NCBI RefSeq assembly: GCF_000717275.1
Contig: NZ_JNYV01000005.1
Coordinates: forward strand, 255,563 to 319,562
Direction of reading: 5' to 3'
DNA: 64,000 nucleotides
DNA from: Kitasatospora arboriphila
Lineage (GTDB): Bacteria > Actinomycetota > Actinomycetes > Mycobacteriales > Mycobacteriaceae
Shown here: in pieces, positions 1 to 9,073 of the stretch
Numbering within the stretch: the stretch's first letter is position 1
Layout of the letters: each line of letters opens with the position of its first letter
Notes under the pieces: generated by a model
Told to the model about the DNA's origin: nothing
Database searches by the model: none
Seen by the model: the letters and a program-made list of their open reading frames with translations, nothing else
Translations under genes and position numbers: made by a program

Positions 1-294
1 GAGCACTCACGGGTTCTGCATTTCCAGTCCCTCGACGAGTTCTGGATCGGCAGCGCCGACATGATGCACCGCAATCTCGACCGCCGCGTGGAAGTGATGG
101 CGCAGGTGCGCGATCCACGACTGACCCGCGAACTCGACGACGTCTTCAACTCGGCGATGGACCCGACCACCCGCAGTTGGGTGCTCGGCGAGGACGGCGG
201 CTGGACGGCGTCGCCTGCCGCGGGTGAAGAGGTACGTGATCATCAGCGCCAGATGATGCGTCGCAACCGTAGCCGGGCCGACCTGATCCAGTGA
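1..294 (+). CDS. ppk1: Polyphosphate kinase, C-terminal end (partial)
   Basis: The reading frame is open from the window edge and encodes the last 97 residues of Ppk1, which polymerises the gamma-phosphate of ATP into polyphosphate reversibly. The recognisable part is the C-terminal phospholipase-D-like segment with the stretch YIGSADMM-type (here [17 protein letters not shown], residues 15-31 of the fragment), which is highly conserved in the family. The 5' part and the catalytic histidines are outside the window. The TGA stop overlaps the GTG start of the next gene by four bases, so ppk1 and mutT1 are probably co-transcribed and translationally coupled. Confidence 0.93.
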   Translation, partial: EHSRVLHFQSLDEFWIGSADMMHRNLDRRVEVMAQVRDPRLTRELDDVFNSAMDPTTRSWVLGEDGGWTASPAAGEEVRDHQRQMMRRNRSRADLIQ

Positions 295-1214
295 GCAAAG
301 GGGCAGACGGCAAGAACACTGTTGTCTATGCGGCCGGCGGAGTCGTGTGGCGCGAGAACTCCGCCGGTGACGTCGAAGTCGTGATCGTCCACCGCCCGCG
401 GTACGACGACTGGACGCTGCCCAAGGGCAAGGTCGAGCCGGGCGAGACATTGATCAGCACCGCGGTACGGGAGATCAAAGAAGAGACCGGTTACGACGTC
501 CGGCTGGTACGGCACCTACGCATGGTCAGCTACGACCTACGTGGACCCGGTCGCAAGCACGTGCATTACTGGTCCGCCGAAGCGGTCGGCGGCAGCTTTA
601 CACCCAACCACGAGGTTGACGAAATACGTTGGCTGCCAATTGAATTGGCTGCCGAGCAACTTTCCTTCCGGCTGGACCAGAAGGTCCTGGCAACTTTCGA
701 ACAGCTACCCGCACGACTCGATACGGTCCTGCTGGTGCGTCACGCCAAGGCGGGCCGCAAATCTCGGTACCACGGCGATGACCGTCTGCGACCGTTGGAG
801 AAGGTCGGCCGAACCCAGTCCGAGGCATTGCTCGGACAGCTCCTCGCGTTCGGGCCCACGCACGTGCACTCCGCTGACCGCGTCCGGTGCGAGCAGACAG
901 TGGCACCGCTTGCTGATGAGCTGGGTGTGTCGATCATCAGTGAACCCAGCCTGGCCGAGGAAGCGTTCAACGAAGATCCCAAACCGGGGAGACGGCGGAT
1001 CCGAGAGATCGGTTGCGAGAGCGGGATCCATGTCGTGTGCAGTCAGGGCAAGGTCATCCCGCCGCTGATGAAGTGGTGGTCGGCGCACGACGGTGTGAAG
1101 CTGCCGCCCGCACGAAATCGTAAGGCGAGCGTGTGGGTGCTTTCTTTGTTGGACGGCAAATTGGTTGCTGCCAACCACATCGACAGCCCACTGCCCGGCA
1201 ACCCCGGCACCTGA
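291..1214 (+). CDS. mutT1: MutT1: Nudix hydrolase fused to histidine phosphatase
   Basis: A 307-residue two-domain protein. The Nudix box runs from G46 to about Y68 (GKVEPGE, then REIKEETGY), and the second half starts with the histidine-phosphatase motif VRHAKAG with His151. This fusion is the known architecture of mycobacterial MutT1, which acts on 8-oxo-guanine nucleotides and diadenosine polyphosphates to limit mutation. The GTG start overlaps the ppk1 stop (GTGA). The gene converges on hupB and the two share a hairpin terminator. Placement between ppk1 and hupB is the same as in mycobacteria, which supports orthology rather than membership of the general Nudix pool. Confidence 0.92.
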   Translation: MSKGADGKNTVVYAAGGVVWRENSAGDVEVVIVHRPRYDDWTLPKGKVEPGETLISTAVREIKEETGYDVRLVRHLRMVSYDLRGPGRKHVHYWSAEAVGGSFTPNHEVDEIRWLPIELAAEQLSFRLDQKVLATFEQLPARLDTVLLVRHAKAGRKSRYHGDDRLRPLEKVGRTQSEALLGQLLAFGPTHVHSADRVRCEQTVAPLADELGVSIISEPSLAEEAFNEDPKPGRRRIREIGCESGIHVVCSQGKVIPPLMKWWSAHDGVKLPPARNRKASVWVLSLLDGKLVAANHIDSPLPGNPGT

Positions 1215-1264
1215 TCTCAGGACGTCCCCCGTTGCCTTGTCGCAGGGGTGGCCACACAACGCAA

Positions 1265-1303
1265 AACAAACCCCGGCGGAGGGAAGGTCCGCCGGGGTTT
1301 GTT
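1265..1303. terminator. Bidirectional terminator between mutT1 and hupB
   Basis: A perfect 16-bp stem (1265-1280 with 1288-1303) encloses a 7-base loop. The arm begins AACAAACCCCGG, so each direction ends in a short U-rich run (GTTTGTT). It lies between the convergent stops at 1214 and 1323 and would serve both genes. Confidence 0.9.
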
Positions 1304-1322
1304 CGGTCTGATGCTGGTCTGG

Positions 1323-1874
1323 CTACTTGCTTGTGCGCTTTGCAGCGGTCTTCTTGGCCGGAGCCTTCTTGGCAGCGGTCTTCTTGGCCGGTGCTGCCGT
1401 GGTCTTCTTGGCAGCGGTCTTCTTGGCCGGTGCTGCCGTGGTCTTCTTGGCAGCGGTCTTCGCGGCGGTCTTCTTGGCCGGAGTGGCCGCCTTCTTGGCC
1501 GGAGCCGCCTTCTTGGCGGCGGTCTTCTTGGCCGGTGCACTGCTCGAAGCAGTTGCGCTGCCCCGCTTGACTGCTGGTCCCGACGCGCTCAGCTTCTGCT
1601 TGCCGGAGACCACCAACTTGAACTGGGCGCCCGGACGGAATGCCGGAACCCAAGTCGGACGGACCTTGACTGTTTCACCGGTGCGGGGGTTGCGGGCAAC
1701 CCGTGCAGCGCGGCGACGCTTTTCGAAAACACCAAAGCCGGTGATCGTGACGCTCTCGCCTTTGTTCACAGCGCGAACGATCGTATCGACGATGTGCTCA
1801 ACGGCATCTGTAGCCGTCCGGCGATCGGTCCCCAACTTCTTTGTCAGTTCCTCGATGAGCTCTGCCTTGTTCAT
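1323..1874 (-). CDS. hupB: Histone-like DNA-binding protein HupB (HU with lysine-rich tail)
   Basis: 183 residues. The first 90 are a canonical HU domain (starts [14 protein letters not shown]-binding arm [11 protein letters not shown] near residue 65). The remaining half is an alanine/lysine/proline tail of PAKKTAAKK words, including a 13-residue unit repeated exactly (DNA period 39 bp, copies starting at 1387 and 1426). The long tail is typical of actinobacterial HupB, which compacts the nucleoid and resembles eukaryotic linker histone. The start at 1874 is chosen because GGAGG lies 7-11 bases upstream and the HU fold begins there; an upstream in-frame start at 1937 would add 21 residues with no homology. 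The tail repeat is a likely site for length variation between strains. Confidence 0.95.
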   Translation of the reverse strand: MNKAELIEELTKKLGTDRRTATDAVEHIVDTIVRAVNKGESVTITGFGVFEKRRRAARVARNPRTGETVKVRPTWVPAFRPGAQFKLVVSGKQKLSASGPAVKRGSATASSSAPAKKTAAKKAAPAKKAATPAKKTAAKTAAKKTTAAPAKKTAAKKTTAAPAKKTAAKKAPAKKTAAKRTSK

Positions 1875-2021
1875 GGATTCAACCTCCGCAAACTGTTGGC
1901 CCACTTTGGGCCAGCTACAGGACACGGTAAACGTCAAATGGCAAAACGTCCACGATCCACGCCAAATTCACCCGGCGTGGCGAAAGGTTTGTCCTCTAAC
2001 AGGTTACGTCAGAGGCCGGCT

Positions 2022-2630
2022 TCAGGCTCCCGAGGGAGGGACCGGCAGGGTTTTCGGTTTCCATACGGGCCTTACCTTTTCATACGCAGAAATGGCTTCG
2101 ACCTGCCGCAATGTCAGTCCGATGTCGTCCAGACCCTCCATCAGACGCCACCTTGTGTACTCATCAATTGCAAAGCGCACCACTAGGTCCCCTGCGGTGA
2201 CGGTCTGATCTTCAAGGCTCACCGTCAATTCCAGTCCGGGCTGCTCTTCGAGCCGTTTCCAGAGCAGTTCGACGTCCGACTGCTCCACCTGCGCGGCCAC
2301 CAAACCCGCTTTTCCGGCGTTCCCGCGGAAGATATCGGCGAATCTCGACGAGATGACAACCCGAAATCCGAAGTCGGATAACGCCCAGACGGCGTGCTCG
2401 CGCGACGACCCGGTGCCGAAGTCGGGCCCGGCCACGAGCACCGAGCCGCGGTTGTACGGCTCGGTGTTGAGGACAAAATCGGGGTCGTTGCGCCACGCGG
2501 CGAACAAACCGTCCTCAAAGCCCGTGCGAGTCACCCGCTTCAGGTAGACCGCCGGGATGATCTGATCTGTGTCGACGTTGCCCCTGCGCATCGGGACGCC
2601 GATGCCGGTGTGCGTGGTGATCGGTTCCAT
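2022..2630 (-). CDS. leuD: 3-isopropylmalate dehydratase small subunit
   Basis: A 202-residue swivelling domain of isopropylmalate isomerase, which converts 2-isopropylmalate to 3-isopropylmalate in leucine synthesis as a complex with LeuC. The start ([17 protein letters not shown]) and the substrate-binding loop [11 protein letters not shown] near residues 73-83 are diagnostic. It follows leuC with a 30-base gap, so the pair forms one operon reading away from the IclR-type regulator. Length is normal for the actinobacterial family. The ribosome binding region (AAAGAAAG) is weak, consistent with coupling to leuC. Confidence 0.96.
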   Translation of the reverse strand: MEPITTHTGIGVPMRRGNVDTDQIIPAVYLKRVTRTGFEDGLFAAWRNDPDFVLNTEPYNRGSVLVAGPDFGTGSSREHAVWALSDFGFRVVISSRFADIFRGNAGKAGLVAAQVEQSDVELLWKRLEEQPGLELTVSLEDQTVTAGDLVVRFAIDEYTRWRLMEGLDDIGLTLRQVEAISAYEKVRPVWKPKTLPVPPSGA

Positions 2631-2660
2631 CGTCTGTTCTTTCTTTTCGGCCTGTGAGAT

Positions 2661-4109
2661 TTATCGGACGGGATCGGGCAGATCCGTGGGCGCAGAAAGC
2701 CGACCTCGGATCGCAGTGGCCGCCGCCACCGCCGGGGAGACCAGATGGGTTCGGCCGCCCTTGCCCTGTCGCCCTTCGAAATTCCGGTTCGATGTGGACG
2801 CACACCGTTCGCCTGGCGCCAGCTGGTCCGGGTTCATCCCCAGACACATCGAGCACCCCGCCTGTCGCCACTGTGCGCCCGCGGCATCGAATATCTCACC
2901 GAGGCCCTCCTGCTCGGCCTGCAGCCGCACACGGGTGGACCCGGGAACGATCAGCATGCGCATCCCGTCGGCGATCTTGCGACCGTCGAGGATCTCGGCC
3001 ACCGCACGTAGGTCCTCGATGCGCCCGTTGGTGCACGATCCGACGAAGACGGTGTCCACCTCCACATCACGCAGTGGGGTTCCGGGCTTCAAATCCATGT
3101 ACTCGAGCGCCTTCTGCGCCGAGGCGGCCAGCCCCTCGTCGGTCATCTCGGCCGGGTCCGGCACCGTGGCACCGAGAGGTGCCCCCTGTCCGGGGTTGGT
3201 CCCCCAGGTGACGAACGGCGTCAGCGACGCCGCGTCGATGTGCACCTCGGCATCGAAGACAGCGTCCGGATCGGTACGCAATTGCCGCCAATTCTCCACC
3301 GCCGCGTCCCAATCGGCACCCTGCGGGGCGTGCGGACGGCCCTTGATGAACTCGAAGGTGGTGTCGTCGGGAGCGATCAGACCCGCGCGTGCACCGGCCT
3401 CAATCGACATGTTGCACACGGTCATCCGTGCTTCCATCGACAGCTTCTCGATCGCCGATCCGCGGTACTCGAGGACGTAACCCTGCCCTCCGCCGGTGCC
3501 GATCTTGGCAATGATCGCCAGGATCAGGTCCTTGCTCGTCACGCCGGGCGGCAGCTCGCCGTCGACGGTGATCGCCATTGTCTTGAAGGGGCGCAACGAC
3601 AAAGTCTGAGTCGCCATGACGTGTTCGACCTCAGAGGTGCCGATGCCCATCGCGATCGCACCGAAGGCGCCGTGGGTCGAGGTGTGGCTGTCGCCGCAGA
3701 CCACTGTCATACCCGGCAGGGTGAGTCCGAGCTGTGGACCGATGATGTGGACGATGCCCTGTTCGGCGTCGCCCATCGAATGCAGTCGGATACCGAACTC
3801 TTCGCAGTTGCGGCGGAGGGTGTCCACCTGCAATCGCGAGATGGGGTCGGCGATGACCTTGTCGATGTCGACCGTCGGGACATTGTGGTCCTCGGTCGCG
3901 ATCGTGAGGTCGGGCCTGCGCACCGGACGGTTCGCCAGGCGGAGCCCATCGAATGCCTGCGGACTGGTCACCTCGTGCACGAGATGTAGATCGATGTAGA
4001 TCAAATCGGGGTTGCGTGAGGATCCTTCTCCCTCACCGCGGACCACAACATGCTCTTCCCAGACCTTTTCGGCCAGGGTCATCGGACGGTCGGTCACCAC
4101 AATCACCAC
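2661..4109 (-). CDS. leuC: 3-isopropylmalate dehydratase large subunit
   Basis: 482 residues of the aconitase family. The cluster ligands are visible as SCTNGR (Cys359) and CSMCLGM (Cys419, Cys422), which hold the [4Fe-4S] cluster that binds substrate. With LeuD it isomerises isopropylmalate. The longest frame starts at a GTG at 4109; an internal ATG at 4082 ([11 protein letters not shown]) is an equally plausible start, because no strong ribosome binding site precedes either. The gene is divergent from the IclR regulator at 4169, with a palindromic site in between that could control both. Confidence 0.95.
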   Translation of the reverse strand: MVIVVTDRPMTLAEKVWEEHVVVRGEGEGSSRNPDLIYIDLHLVHEVTSPQAFDGLRLANRPVRRPDLTIATEDHNVPTVDIDKVIADPISRLQVDTLRRNCEEFGIRLHSMGDAEQGIVHIIGPQLGLTLPGMTVVCGDSHTSTHGAFGAIAMGIGTSEVEHVMATQTLSLRPFKTMAITVDGELPPGVTSKDLILAIIAKIGTGGGQGYVLEYRGSAIEKLSMEARMTVCNMSIEAGARAGLIAPDDTTFEFIKGRPHAPQGADWDAAVENWRQLRTDPDAVFDAEVHIDAASLTPFVTWGTNPGQGAPLGATVPDPAEMTDEGLAASAQKALEYMDLKPGTPLRDVEVDTVFVGSCTNGRIEDLRAVAEILDGRKIADGMRMLIVPGSTRVRLQAEQEGLGEIFDAAGAQWRQAGCSMCLGMNPDQLAPGERCASTSNRNFEGRQGKGGRTHLVSPAVAAATAIRGRLSAPTDLPDPVR

Positions 4110-4142
4110 TTTTCTGTCTTACCGAGTTGGGGCTGGCATCTC

Positions 4143-4160
4143 AGTATGCGAGAGCATAGT
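4143..4160. promoter_or_regulatory. Imperfect palindrome in the leuC / IclR divergent promoter
   Basis: AGTATGC-gaga-GCATAGT: 7-bp arms with one mismatch around a 4-base spacer. It sits 8 bases before the regulator's GTG and about 35-50 bases from the leuC start, in a 59-bp gap. By analogy with LtbR/NdgR-type IclR regulators, which control leuCD and are encoded divergently from it, this is the best candidate for the regulator's own operator. The assignment is inferred from position and symmetry only. Confidence 0.5.
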
Positions 4161-4168
4161 ATCGGCTT

Positions 4169-4888
4169 GTGAGAAATGATACCGCATCGGCCACCTCCAG
4201 TGGCATCGGCGTTCTGGACAAATCCGTTGCAGTTCTGCACGCCGTCGCCGAGGGCCCGTGCAATCTGGGAGAGCTCTGTTCACGCACCGGCCTGCCCCGC
4301 GCCACCGCGCACCGATTGGCGGTCGGCCTCGAGACCCATCGACTGCTGGCACGCAACACATCCGGCCTGTGGTGCCCCGGTCCGGTCTTGGGCGAATTGG
4401 CGGCCGGTGCCACCGACACGGTCCGCGAGGCCGCAGCTCTGGTGCTGCCGAGGCTTCGCGAGATCACCGGGGAAAGTGTGCAGCTCTATCGCCGCGAGGG
4501 TGCCGACCGCATCTGTGTCGCGGCGATCGAACCGCCGTCGGGACTTCGGGACACGGTCCCGGTCGGCGCGCGTCTGCCGATGAACGCCGGTTCCGGAGCG
4601 AAGGTCCTTCTTGCCTGGGCCGATCCGGCGACCGCGCGATTGTTGTTGGGGGAGAACGGATTCAGCGAGCGAACATTGCTCGAGGTGCGACGACGCGGCT
4701 GGGCACAGAGCGTCGGAGAACGCGAGCCCGGCGTCGCGAGTGTGTCCGCCCCGGTTCGCAGCCCCAGCGGCGAGGTGATCGCGGCCATCTCGGTATCCGG
4801 CCCCATCGACCGTATGGGCCGGCGTCCGGGATCGCGATGGGCCGCTGACCTGCTGGCTGCAGCCGATGCGATCAACAAGCGGCTGTAG
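4169..4888 (+). CDS. IclR-family regulator of leucine genes (LtbR/NdgR-like)
   Basis: 239 residues starting at a GTG. An N-terminal winged helix-turn-helix (about residues 13-75, with LCSRTGLPRATAHRLAVGLE) is followed by the IclR effector domain (residues about 85-235; conserved GARLPMNAGSGAKVLLAW and ISVSGP). Divergent placement next to leuCD is the conserved arrangement of LtbR in corynebacteria, NdgR in Streptomyces and Rv2989 in M. tuberculosis, where the regulator represses or tunes leucine genes. Specific targets here are inferred from context. A palindrome at 4143-4160 may be its site. Confidence 0.85.
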   Translation: MRNDTASATSSGIGVLDKSVAVLHAVAEGPCNLGELCSRTGLPRATAHRLAVGLETHRLLARNTSGLWCPGPVLGELAAGATDTVREAAALVLPRLREITGESVQLYRREGADRICVAAIEPPSGLRDTVPVGARLPMNAGSGAKVLLAWADPATARLLLGENGFSERTLLEVRRRGWAQSVGEREPGVASVSAPVRSPSGEVIAAISVSGPIDRMGRRPGSRWAADLLAAADAINKRL

Positions 4889-4976
4889 CGCGGCATTAGT
4901 GTGTGAGAACACGTTCATCTGAGATGGAGATTGAGGGTCGTCGACCCATCACTCTCCCGCGGCGAGAGGGCACCGA

Positions 4977-5483
4977 GTGGGTACGAACGAGCGCGGCAAG
5001 ATTGTCATGAGCGAGGACGAGATCTCGACGTTCATCGTCCAGAGCCGAACCGCGACACTGGCAACGGTGTCCGCTCAGAGCAGGCCGCACCTCGTCGCGA
5101 TGTGGTACGCGGTGATCGACGGCGAGATCTGGTTCGAGACCAAGGCCAAGTCACAGAAGGCGGTGAACGTGCGCCGCAACCCGATCTGCACCGTGATGAT
5201 CGAAGACGGCCTGACCTACGACAAACTCCGCGGCGTCGCGATCGAAGGCACGGCATCGATCCACGACGATCCCGACACCATCCTGAAGGTCGGGATCAGT
5301 GTGTGGGAACGGTACAACGGCCCGTACACCGAAGAGATGCGACCGTTTGTAGACCAGATGATGAACAAGCGCGTGGCGGTCCGGGTCTCACCCGACCGCG
5401 TCCGCAGCTGGGATCACCGCAAACTGGGTATGCCCGAGATCCCGTTGGCCGGCAGCACAGCTGAGTTCCTGAACCAGCAGTGA
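4977..5483 (+). CDS. PPOX/F420-type flavoprotein of unknown substrate
   Basis: 168 residues with the split-barrel fold of the pyridoxamine-phosphate-oxidase superfamily (TRTATLATVSAQSRPHLVAMWYAVIDGEIWF near residues 24-55, cofactor-binding strand). It corresponds in order to mycobacterial Rv2991, a member of the F420-dependent oxidoreductase group B; whether it binds FMN, F420 or heme cannot be read from sequence. It starts at GTG 4977; a later ATG at 5007 (MSEDEIS) is possible. It converges on the small gene at 5512-5736 with a shared hairpin. Confidence 0.75.
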   Translation: MGTNERGKIVMSEDEISTFIVQSRTATLATVSAQSRPHLVAMWYAVIDGEIWFETKAKSQKAVNVRRNPICTVMIEDGLTYDKLRGVAIEGTASIHDDPDTILKVGISVWERYNGPYTEEMRPFVDQMMNKRVAVRVSPDRVRSWDHRKLGMPEIPLAGSTAEFLNQQ

Positions 5484-5489
5484 TCGCGT

Positions 5490-5527
5490 GCACCGACCGC
5501 CGAGTGTGTGATCACTCGGCCAGGTGC
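5490..5527. terminator. Convergent hairpin after the PPOX gene
   Basis: An 8-bp perfect stem (GCCGAGTG at 5499-5506 with CACTCGGC at 5513-5520) extended by an outer GCACC/GGTGC pair at 5490-5494 and 5523-5527. It overlaps the stop codon of the opposing small gene and has no clear U tract, so termination is inferred from position between convergent genes. Confidence 0.6.
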
Positions 5528-5736
5528 GCGGCGATTTCGTCCAGGACCGGGTCACCGTCGGCGGCATTCTGGACCTGATCGCGCCACGACGACAATTTCG
5601 CATCCCTGGCGTGGATGTCGTCCGCACTCTCGGTGGCGCTGGTGGTCGATGACGTCCCCGGCATATCCGGTGATGATGATCCGATCCTCAGGTCGAGTTC
5701 GGCGAGCAGCTCGTTCTTCGTCATCTTCTTGGTCAT
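5512..5736 (-). CDS. Small acidic hypothetical protein
   Basis: 74 residues, beginning MTKKMTKNELLAEL, then a serine/threonine-rich linker and an acidic C-terminus (DPVLDEIAAHLAE). No family recognised. The start at 5736 is chosen because AGGA lies 7-10 bases upstream; an upstream start at 5772 would add 12 residues without a better site. The corresponding gap in M. tuberculosis also carries a small minus-strand gene (Rv2990c, from memory) but I cannot show that they are related. It may be a genuine small protein since it has a coding-like third-base bias, but no function is offered. Confidence 0.45.
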   Translation of the reverse strand: MTKKMTKNELLAELDLRIGSSSPDMPGTSSTTSATESADDIHARDAKLSSWRDQVQNAADGDPVLDEIAAHLAE

Positions 5737-5879
5737 TGGCCAATCCTGCGTCAGGCACGTAGCTTTCTTCAACTCGTCGCCCGATCGACGGCATAGAGAC
5801 GCACACGCGGTGGATCCAGTCAGCTGTCCGACGGCTTTTGTACGCTCATCGGGTTGACCCCGTACTCGAGGAGGTACCG

Positions 5880-6110
5880 ATGGTGCACTATCTGCGCCTC
5901 GTCTCGGACTCTGGTCGCGAGTTGAACTACCGGCTCCATCACGATGCCGATCCCGACTCGATCCAGACCTGGCTCGCCGAAGGCGTTCGAGCGCAAGCGT
6001 TCGTCAACGTCCCGATCGTGATGGACGGCCAGGTGGAGATCACCACGCTCGCCGTGCAACCGGGGCGCTGGGCGGCCTGGATGGTGTTCCACGTCGCCCA
6101 ACCTCTCTGA
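5880..6110 (+). CDS. Small hypothetical protein upstream of the lysin-like amidase
   Basis: 76 residues starting MVHYLRLVSDSGRELNYRLH and rich in beta-strand-forming residues. A strong ribosome binding site (GAGGAGG, 5869-5875) fixes the start at 5880. It is 38 bases upstream of the amidase gene and in the same direction, so the two probably form a transcription unit. No family recognised and no signal peptide or membrane segment. Its small size and position before a phage-type lysin suggest a shared phage origin, but nothing in the protein proves that. Confidence 0.6.
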   Translation: MVHYLRLVSDSGRELNYRLHHDADPDSIQTWLAEGVRAQAFVNVPIVMDGQVEITTLAVQPGRWAAWMVFHVAQPL

Positions 6111-6148
6111 CGCGACCGCACCCGACAAGACACCAAGGAGACGCTGCC

Positions 6149-7180
6149 GTGGCAGATCCCGTCTGGCTCGCCGACGTTCTGCGCGCAGAGGGTGTGGAGA
6201 CCGTGGAGTATCCGGGCTGGCTTGACCGCGGCCACGGCGATTTCGGCCAGATCACCCACGTCATGGCACACCACACCGGTGGTAATGCCAGTCCCCGATC
6301 CATCGCCGAGCATCCTGAATTGGGACTGAGTTCCCAGATACACCTTGCCCGCAACGGCGTCGCGACAGTTGTGGGCGCGGGCATCGCATGGCATGCCGGT
6401 CCTGGCGACTGGCCCGGCATTCCCACCGATGACGCCAACCGGGTCTCCATCGGGATCGAGGCGGAGAACAGCGGCACCGAAGGATGGTCCGCGGCGCAGT
6501 ACTGGGCTTACGTGAAGGTGTGTGCAGCGATCTGCCGTCAGCTCGGACTGGGCGCAGATCGCGTCATCGGTCACAAGGAATGGGCCGGCCGCTCGCAGGG
6601 GAAGTGGGACCCGGGCGGTATCGACATGGACGCGTTTCGGCAAGACATCCAGCAACAGATCAACCGAGGCCCGACACCGCCGGCGGTCAACCAGATCGAT
6701 GAGGTCCAGAAGGTCGCGGGTTTTTGGCTGGGAGAACGTGAGACACCCGGAGAGATGATCTGCGGATCAGACGGCGCAGGCAGGTACGCGAAATTCCGCG
6801 CCGGCTACGTCTACTGGCACCCGCGGTTCGGCGCACATGCGGTGAACATGCGCATCTTCGAGTACTGGGCCGGATTGAACTGGGAGAACGGTCCTCTGGG
6901 ATACCCCGTGCAGGGTCACACCTACGTGGAGGGGGTGGGCGACATCCAGGCGTTCGAACGCGGCGTCGTGTTCCGCAAATTGGGAGACGACCCCGGACAC
7001 CATGTTCACGGCGTGATCGGCGACGCGTACTACCGCCGAGGGGCCGAAACCGGTGAGCTGGGTTGGCCGGTGTCCAACGAGTACGAGTACAACGGCGGCC
7101 GAGCACAGGACTTCGAAAACGGCTCGCTGGCCTGGCATCCCACCGGGGCCGTTCGTATTTCCACACCGTCCACCGACTGA
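6149..7180 (+). CDS. N-acetylmuramoyl-L-alanine amidase with LGFP repeats (phage-lysin-like)
   Basis: 343 residues. The N-terminal amidase_2/PGRP domain (about 30-165) shows the zinc-site pattern: HHTGG at residues 41-45, GHKEWA with His142 and WDPG with Asp154. The C-terminal part (about 185-335) holds LGFP-type repeats, seen as GPLGYPVQG and TGELGWPVSNE, which bind the mycolyl-arabinogalactan envelope. The enzyme would cut the amide between muramic acid and the stem peptide. There is no signal peptide or lipobox, unlike housekeeping amidases but like phage LysA endolysins that leave through a holin. It starts at GTG with AAGGAG 9 bases upstream. It lies beside two tRNA genes, a usual site of phage integration. 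No holin or integrase is visible. Confidence 0.82.
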   Translation: MADPVWLADVLRAEGVETVEYPGWLDRGHGDFGQITHVMAHHTGGNASPRSIAEHPELGLSSQIHLARNGVATVVGAGIAWHAGPGDWPGIPTDDANRVSIGIEAENSGTEGWSAAQYWAYVKVCAAICRQLGLGADRVIGHKEWAGRSQGKWDPGGIDMDAFRQDIQQQINRGPTPPAVNQIDEVQKVAGFWLGERETPGEMICGSDGAGRYAKFRAGYVYWHPRFGAHAVNMRIFEYWAGLNWENGPLGYPVQGHTYVEGVGDIQAFERGVVFRKLGDDPGHHVHGVIGDAYYRRGAETGELGWPVSNEYEYNGGRAQDFENGSLAWHPTGAVRISTPSTD

Positions 7181-7233
7181 ACCGGGGAGACTGGCCCCGC
7201 CGACCCGAAACTCTGCTGCCGCGACCCAAAACA

Positions 7234-7272
7234 AAAGACCCTCTCCCCTGCGTTGCAGGTGAGAGGGTCTTT
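7234..7272. terminator. Terminator between the amidase gene and tRNA-Glu
   Basis: A 12-bp stem starting AAAGACCCTCTC (7234-7245) pairs with 7261-7272, with an inner CCTGC/GCAGG stem. Both sides end in a T/A run, so it can terminate the amidase transcript and, in the other direction, the tRNA transcript. Confidence 0.9.
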
Positions 7273-7278
7273 CTGTTG

Positions 7279-7351
7279 TAGCCCCGACGGGATTCGAACC
7301 CGCGCTACCGCCTTGAGAGGGCGGCGTCCTAGGCCGCTAGACGACGGGGCC
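7279..7351 (-). tRNA. tRNA-Glu (CTC anticodon)
   Basis: A 73-nt cloverleaf read on the minus strand: acceptor GGCCCCG pairing with CGGGGCT, anticodon stem-loop CCGCC-CTCTCAA-GGCGG with anticodon CTC, and T loop TTCGAAT. The first acceptor pair is G-U. CCA is not encoded. It is followed by the terminator at 7234-7272 and preceded by tRNA-Gln 28 bases upstream, so the two are likely one transcript. Confidence 0.93.
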
Positions 7352-7379
7352 AGAACTGTCACAGCTGAGCTGTGAACCG

Positions 7380-7451
7380 CTGGGGTACCAGGACTCGAAC
7401 CTAGAATGGCGGTACCAGAAACCGCTGTGTTGCCAATTACACCATACCCCA
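7380..7451 (-). tRNA. tRNA-Gln (CTG anticodon)
   Basis: A 72-nt cloverleaf on the minus strand: acceptor TGGGGTA pairing with TACCCCA, anticodon arm GCGGT-TTCTGGT-ACCGC with anticodon CTG, T loop TTCGAGT, discriminator G. In organisms that carry gatCAB and no glnS, this tRNA is first charged with glutamate; gltX lies just upstream in the same direction and gatCAB is further along this window. Confidence 0.93.
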
Positions 7452-7552
7452 ATGGGTGCTTTCCAAGCCGCTTGTGACCGCCGGAAAAGCGCCGAAAAGA
7501 AGGGTATCAAACCCCCCGCCAGAACCTACAATCGCCAGCTCAGAACGGGTTT

Positions 7553-9025
7553 TCAGCAGAAGTTTGCCCGGGCTTGCCGCAAACGCTCGAGACTGCGCGC
7601 CTCGCCGAGCAGCTCGAGCGACTCGAACAGTGGCGGGCTGATGTGGGATCCCGTCACCGCCACCCGCACCGGGCCGAACGCCTTGCGCGGCTTGAGCTCC
7701 AGCTTGTCCACCAGCGCATCTTTGAGGGCCGCCTCGATCGCGGGGGTGGTCCACTCGTCCAGAGCGCTCAGAGCGGCGATGGTGGCGTCGAGCACCGGCC
7801 CGGCGTCGGCTCCCAGGTTCTTGCGCGCAGCCGTCTCGTCGATGGCGAAGTCGCTGTCGGGAACATAGAGGAACGCGATCAGACCCCATGCGTCACCGAG
7901 AACCTGGATGCGGGTCTGCACCAGATCGGCGACCACGGTGAACTGTTTCTCGTCCACAGGCTGGGTCAGCAGCCCAGCGGAGACCAGGTACGTGCGCAGC
8001 CGGCCGGCGAAGTCGTCCGGAGCCAAGCGTCGAATGTGCTCGGCGTTGATTGCGTCGGCCTTCTTCTGGTCGAACCGGGCCGGGTTGGAGTTGACCTGAC
8101 GGATGTCGAACGCCGCGATCATCTCGTCGAGGGTGAAGATGTCGTGATCGTCGGCGATGCCCCAGCCGAGTAGCGCCAGGTAATTCAGCAGCCCCTCGGG
8201 GATAAATCCCCGGTCGCGGTGGTGGAACAGACTCGATTCCGGGTCGCGCTTCGACAGCTTCTTGTTGCCTTCGCCCATCACAAATGGAAGGTGACCGAAT
8301 TCTGGTGTGCGCTTTGCGATTCCGATCCGGGCCAGCGCCTCGTACAGCGCGATCTGGCGAGGCGTGGACGACAGCAGGTCCTCGCCCCGCAGTACGTGGG
8401 TGATGTTCATCAGGGCGTCGTCGACCGGATTGACCAACGTGTACAACGGATCACCGTTGCCGCGCGTCAAGGCGAAGTCGGGGACCGTGCCCGCCCGGAT
8501 CACCGTGCGGCCGCGCACGAGATCGTCCCACTCGATGTCGCGGTCGGGCATCGGCAAACGCACCACCGAGGTTCGGCCTTCGTCGCGGTAGGCCTGCTTT
8601 TGCTCATCGGTCAGCGTGCGGTCGAAGTTGTCGTAACCCAGTTTGGGGTCGCGGCCGGCCGCCTTGTGACGGGCCTCGACCTCGTCGGCCGTCGAGAAGG
8701 CCTCATACGCTTCGCCGGCCTCGAGCAGCTTGGCCACCACGTCGAGATGCTGCGCCTTGCGCAGCGACTGACGGTACGGCTCGTACGGGCCACCAACCTC
8801 GGGGCCTTCGTCCCACTCGAGCCCGAGCCACCGAAGGGCGTCGAGCAAGGACTGATACGACTCCTCGCTGTCTCGCGCCGCGTCGGTGTCCTCGATCCGG
8901 AACACGAAGGTGCCGCCGGTGTGCCGCGCATGGGCGAAGTTGAACAGCGCGGTGCGCACCAGACCGACGTGGGGGGTGCCGGTCGGTGATGGACAGAAAC
9001 GGACGCGGACCTGCGAATCACTCAT
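7553..9025 (-). CDS. gltX: Glutamyl-tRNA synthetase
   Basis: 490 residues, class I synthetase. The ATP-binding signature appears as [10 protein letters not shown] (residues 12-21, HIGH-like) and the second as [12 protein letters not shown] (KMSKS-like). The enzyme loads glutamate on tRNA-Glu and, as expected for an organism using GatCAB, probably also on tRNA-Gln. It is immediately upstream of tRNA-Gln and tRNA-Glu on the same strand, an arrangement shared with mycobacteria (Rv2992c). Length is normal. The upstream gene for an alpha/beta hydrolase ends 48 bases before its start. Confidence 0.97.
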   Translation of the reverse strand: MSDSQVRVRFCPSPTGTPHVGLVRTALFNFAHARHTGGTFVFRIEDTDAARDSEESYQSLLDALRWLGLEWDEGPEVGGPYEPYRQSLRKAQHLDVVAKLLEAGEAYEAFSTADEVEARHKAAGRDPKLGYDNFDRTLTDEQKQAYRDEGRTSVVRLPMPDRDIEWDDLVRGRTVIRAGTVPDFALTRGNGDPLYTLVNPVDDALMNITHVLRGEDLLSSTPRQIALYEALARIGIAKRTPEFGHLPFVMGEGNKKLSKRDPESSLFHHRDRGFIPEGLLNYLALLGWGIADDHDIFTLDEMIAAFDIRQVNSNPARFDQKKADAINAEHIRRLAPDDFAGRLRTYLVSAGLLTQPVDEKQFTVVADLVQTRIQVLGDAWGLIAFLYVPDSDFAIDETAARKNLGADAGPVLDATIAALSALDEWTTPAIEAALKDALVDKLELKPRKAFGPVRVAVTGSHISPPLFESLELLGEARSLERLRQARANFC

Positions 9026-9073
9026 GTCCCCAGGCTATCGCTGACCGCCGGCCGGCCCTCGCCCGGTCGTGGC

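Noticed and set aside
1248..2186. Plus-strand frame opposite hupB
   Set aside because: Low-complexity shadow of the lysine-rich repeat; no ribosome site.
5484..7451. A complete prophage at the tRNA genes
   Set aside because: No integrase, holin, capsid or tail gene is present, and I saw no duplicated tRNA end; only a possible relic is claimed.
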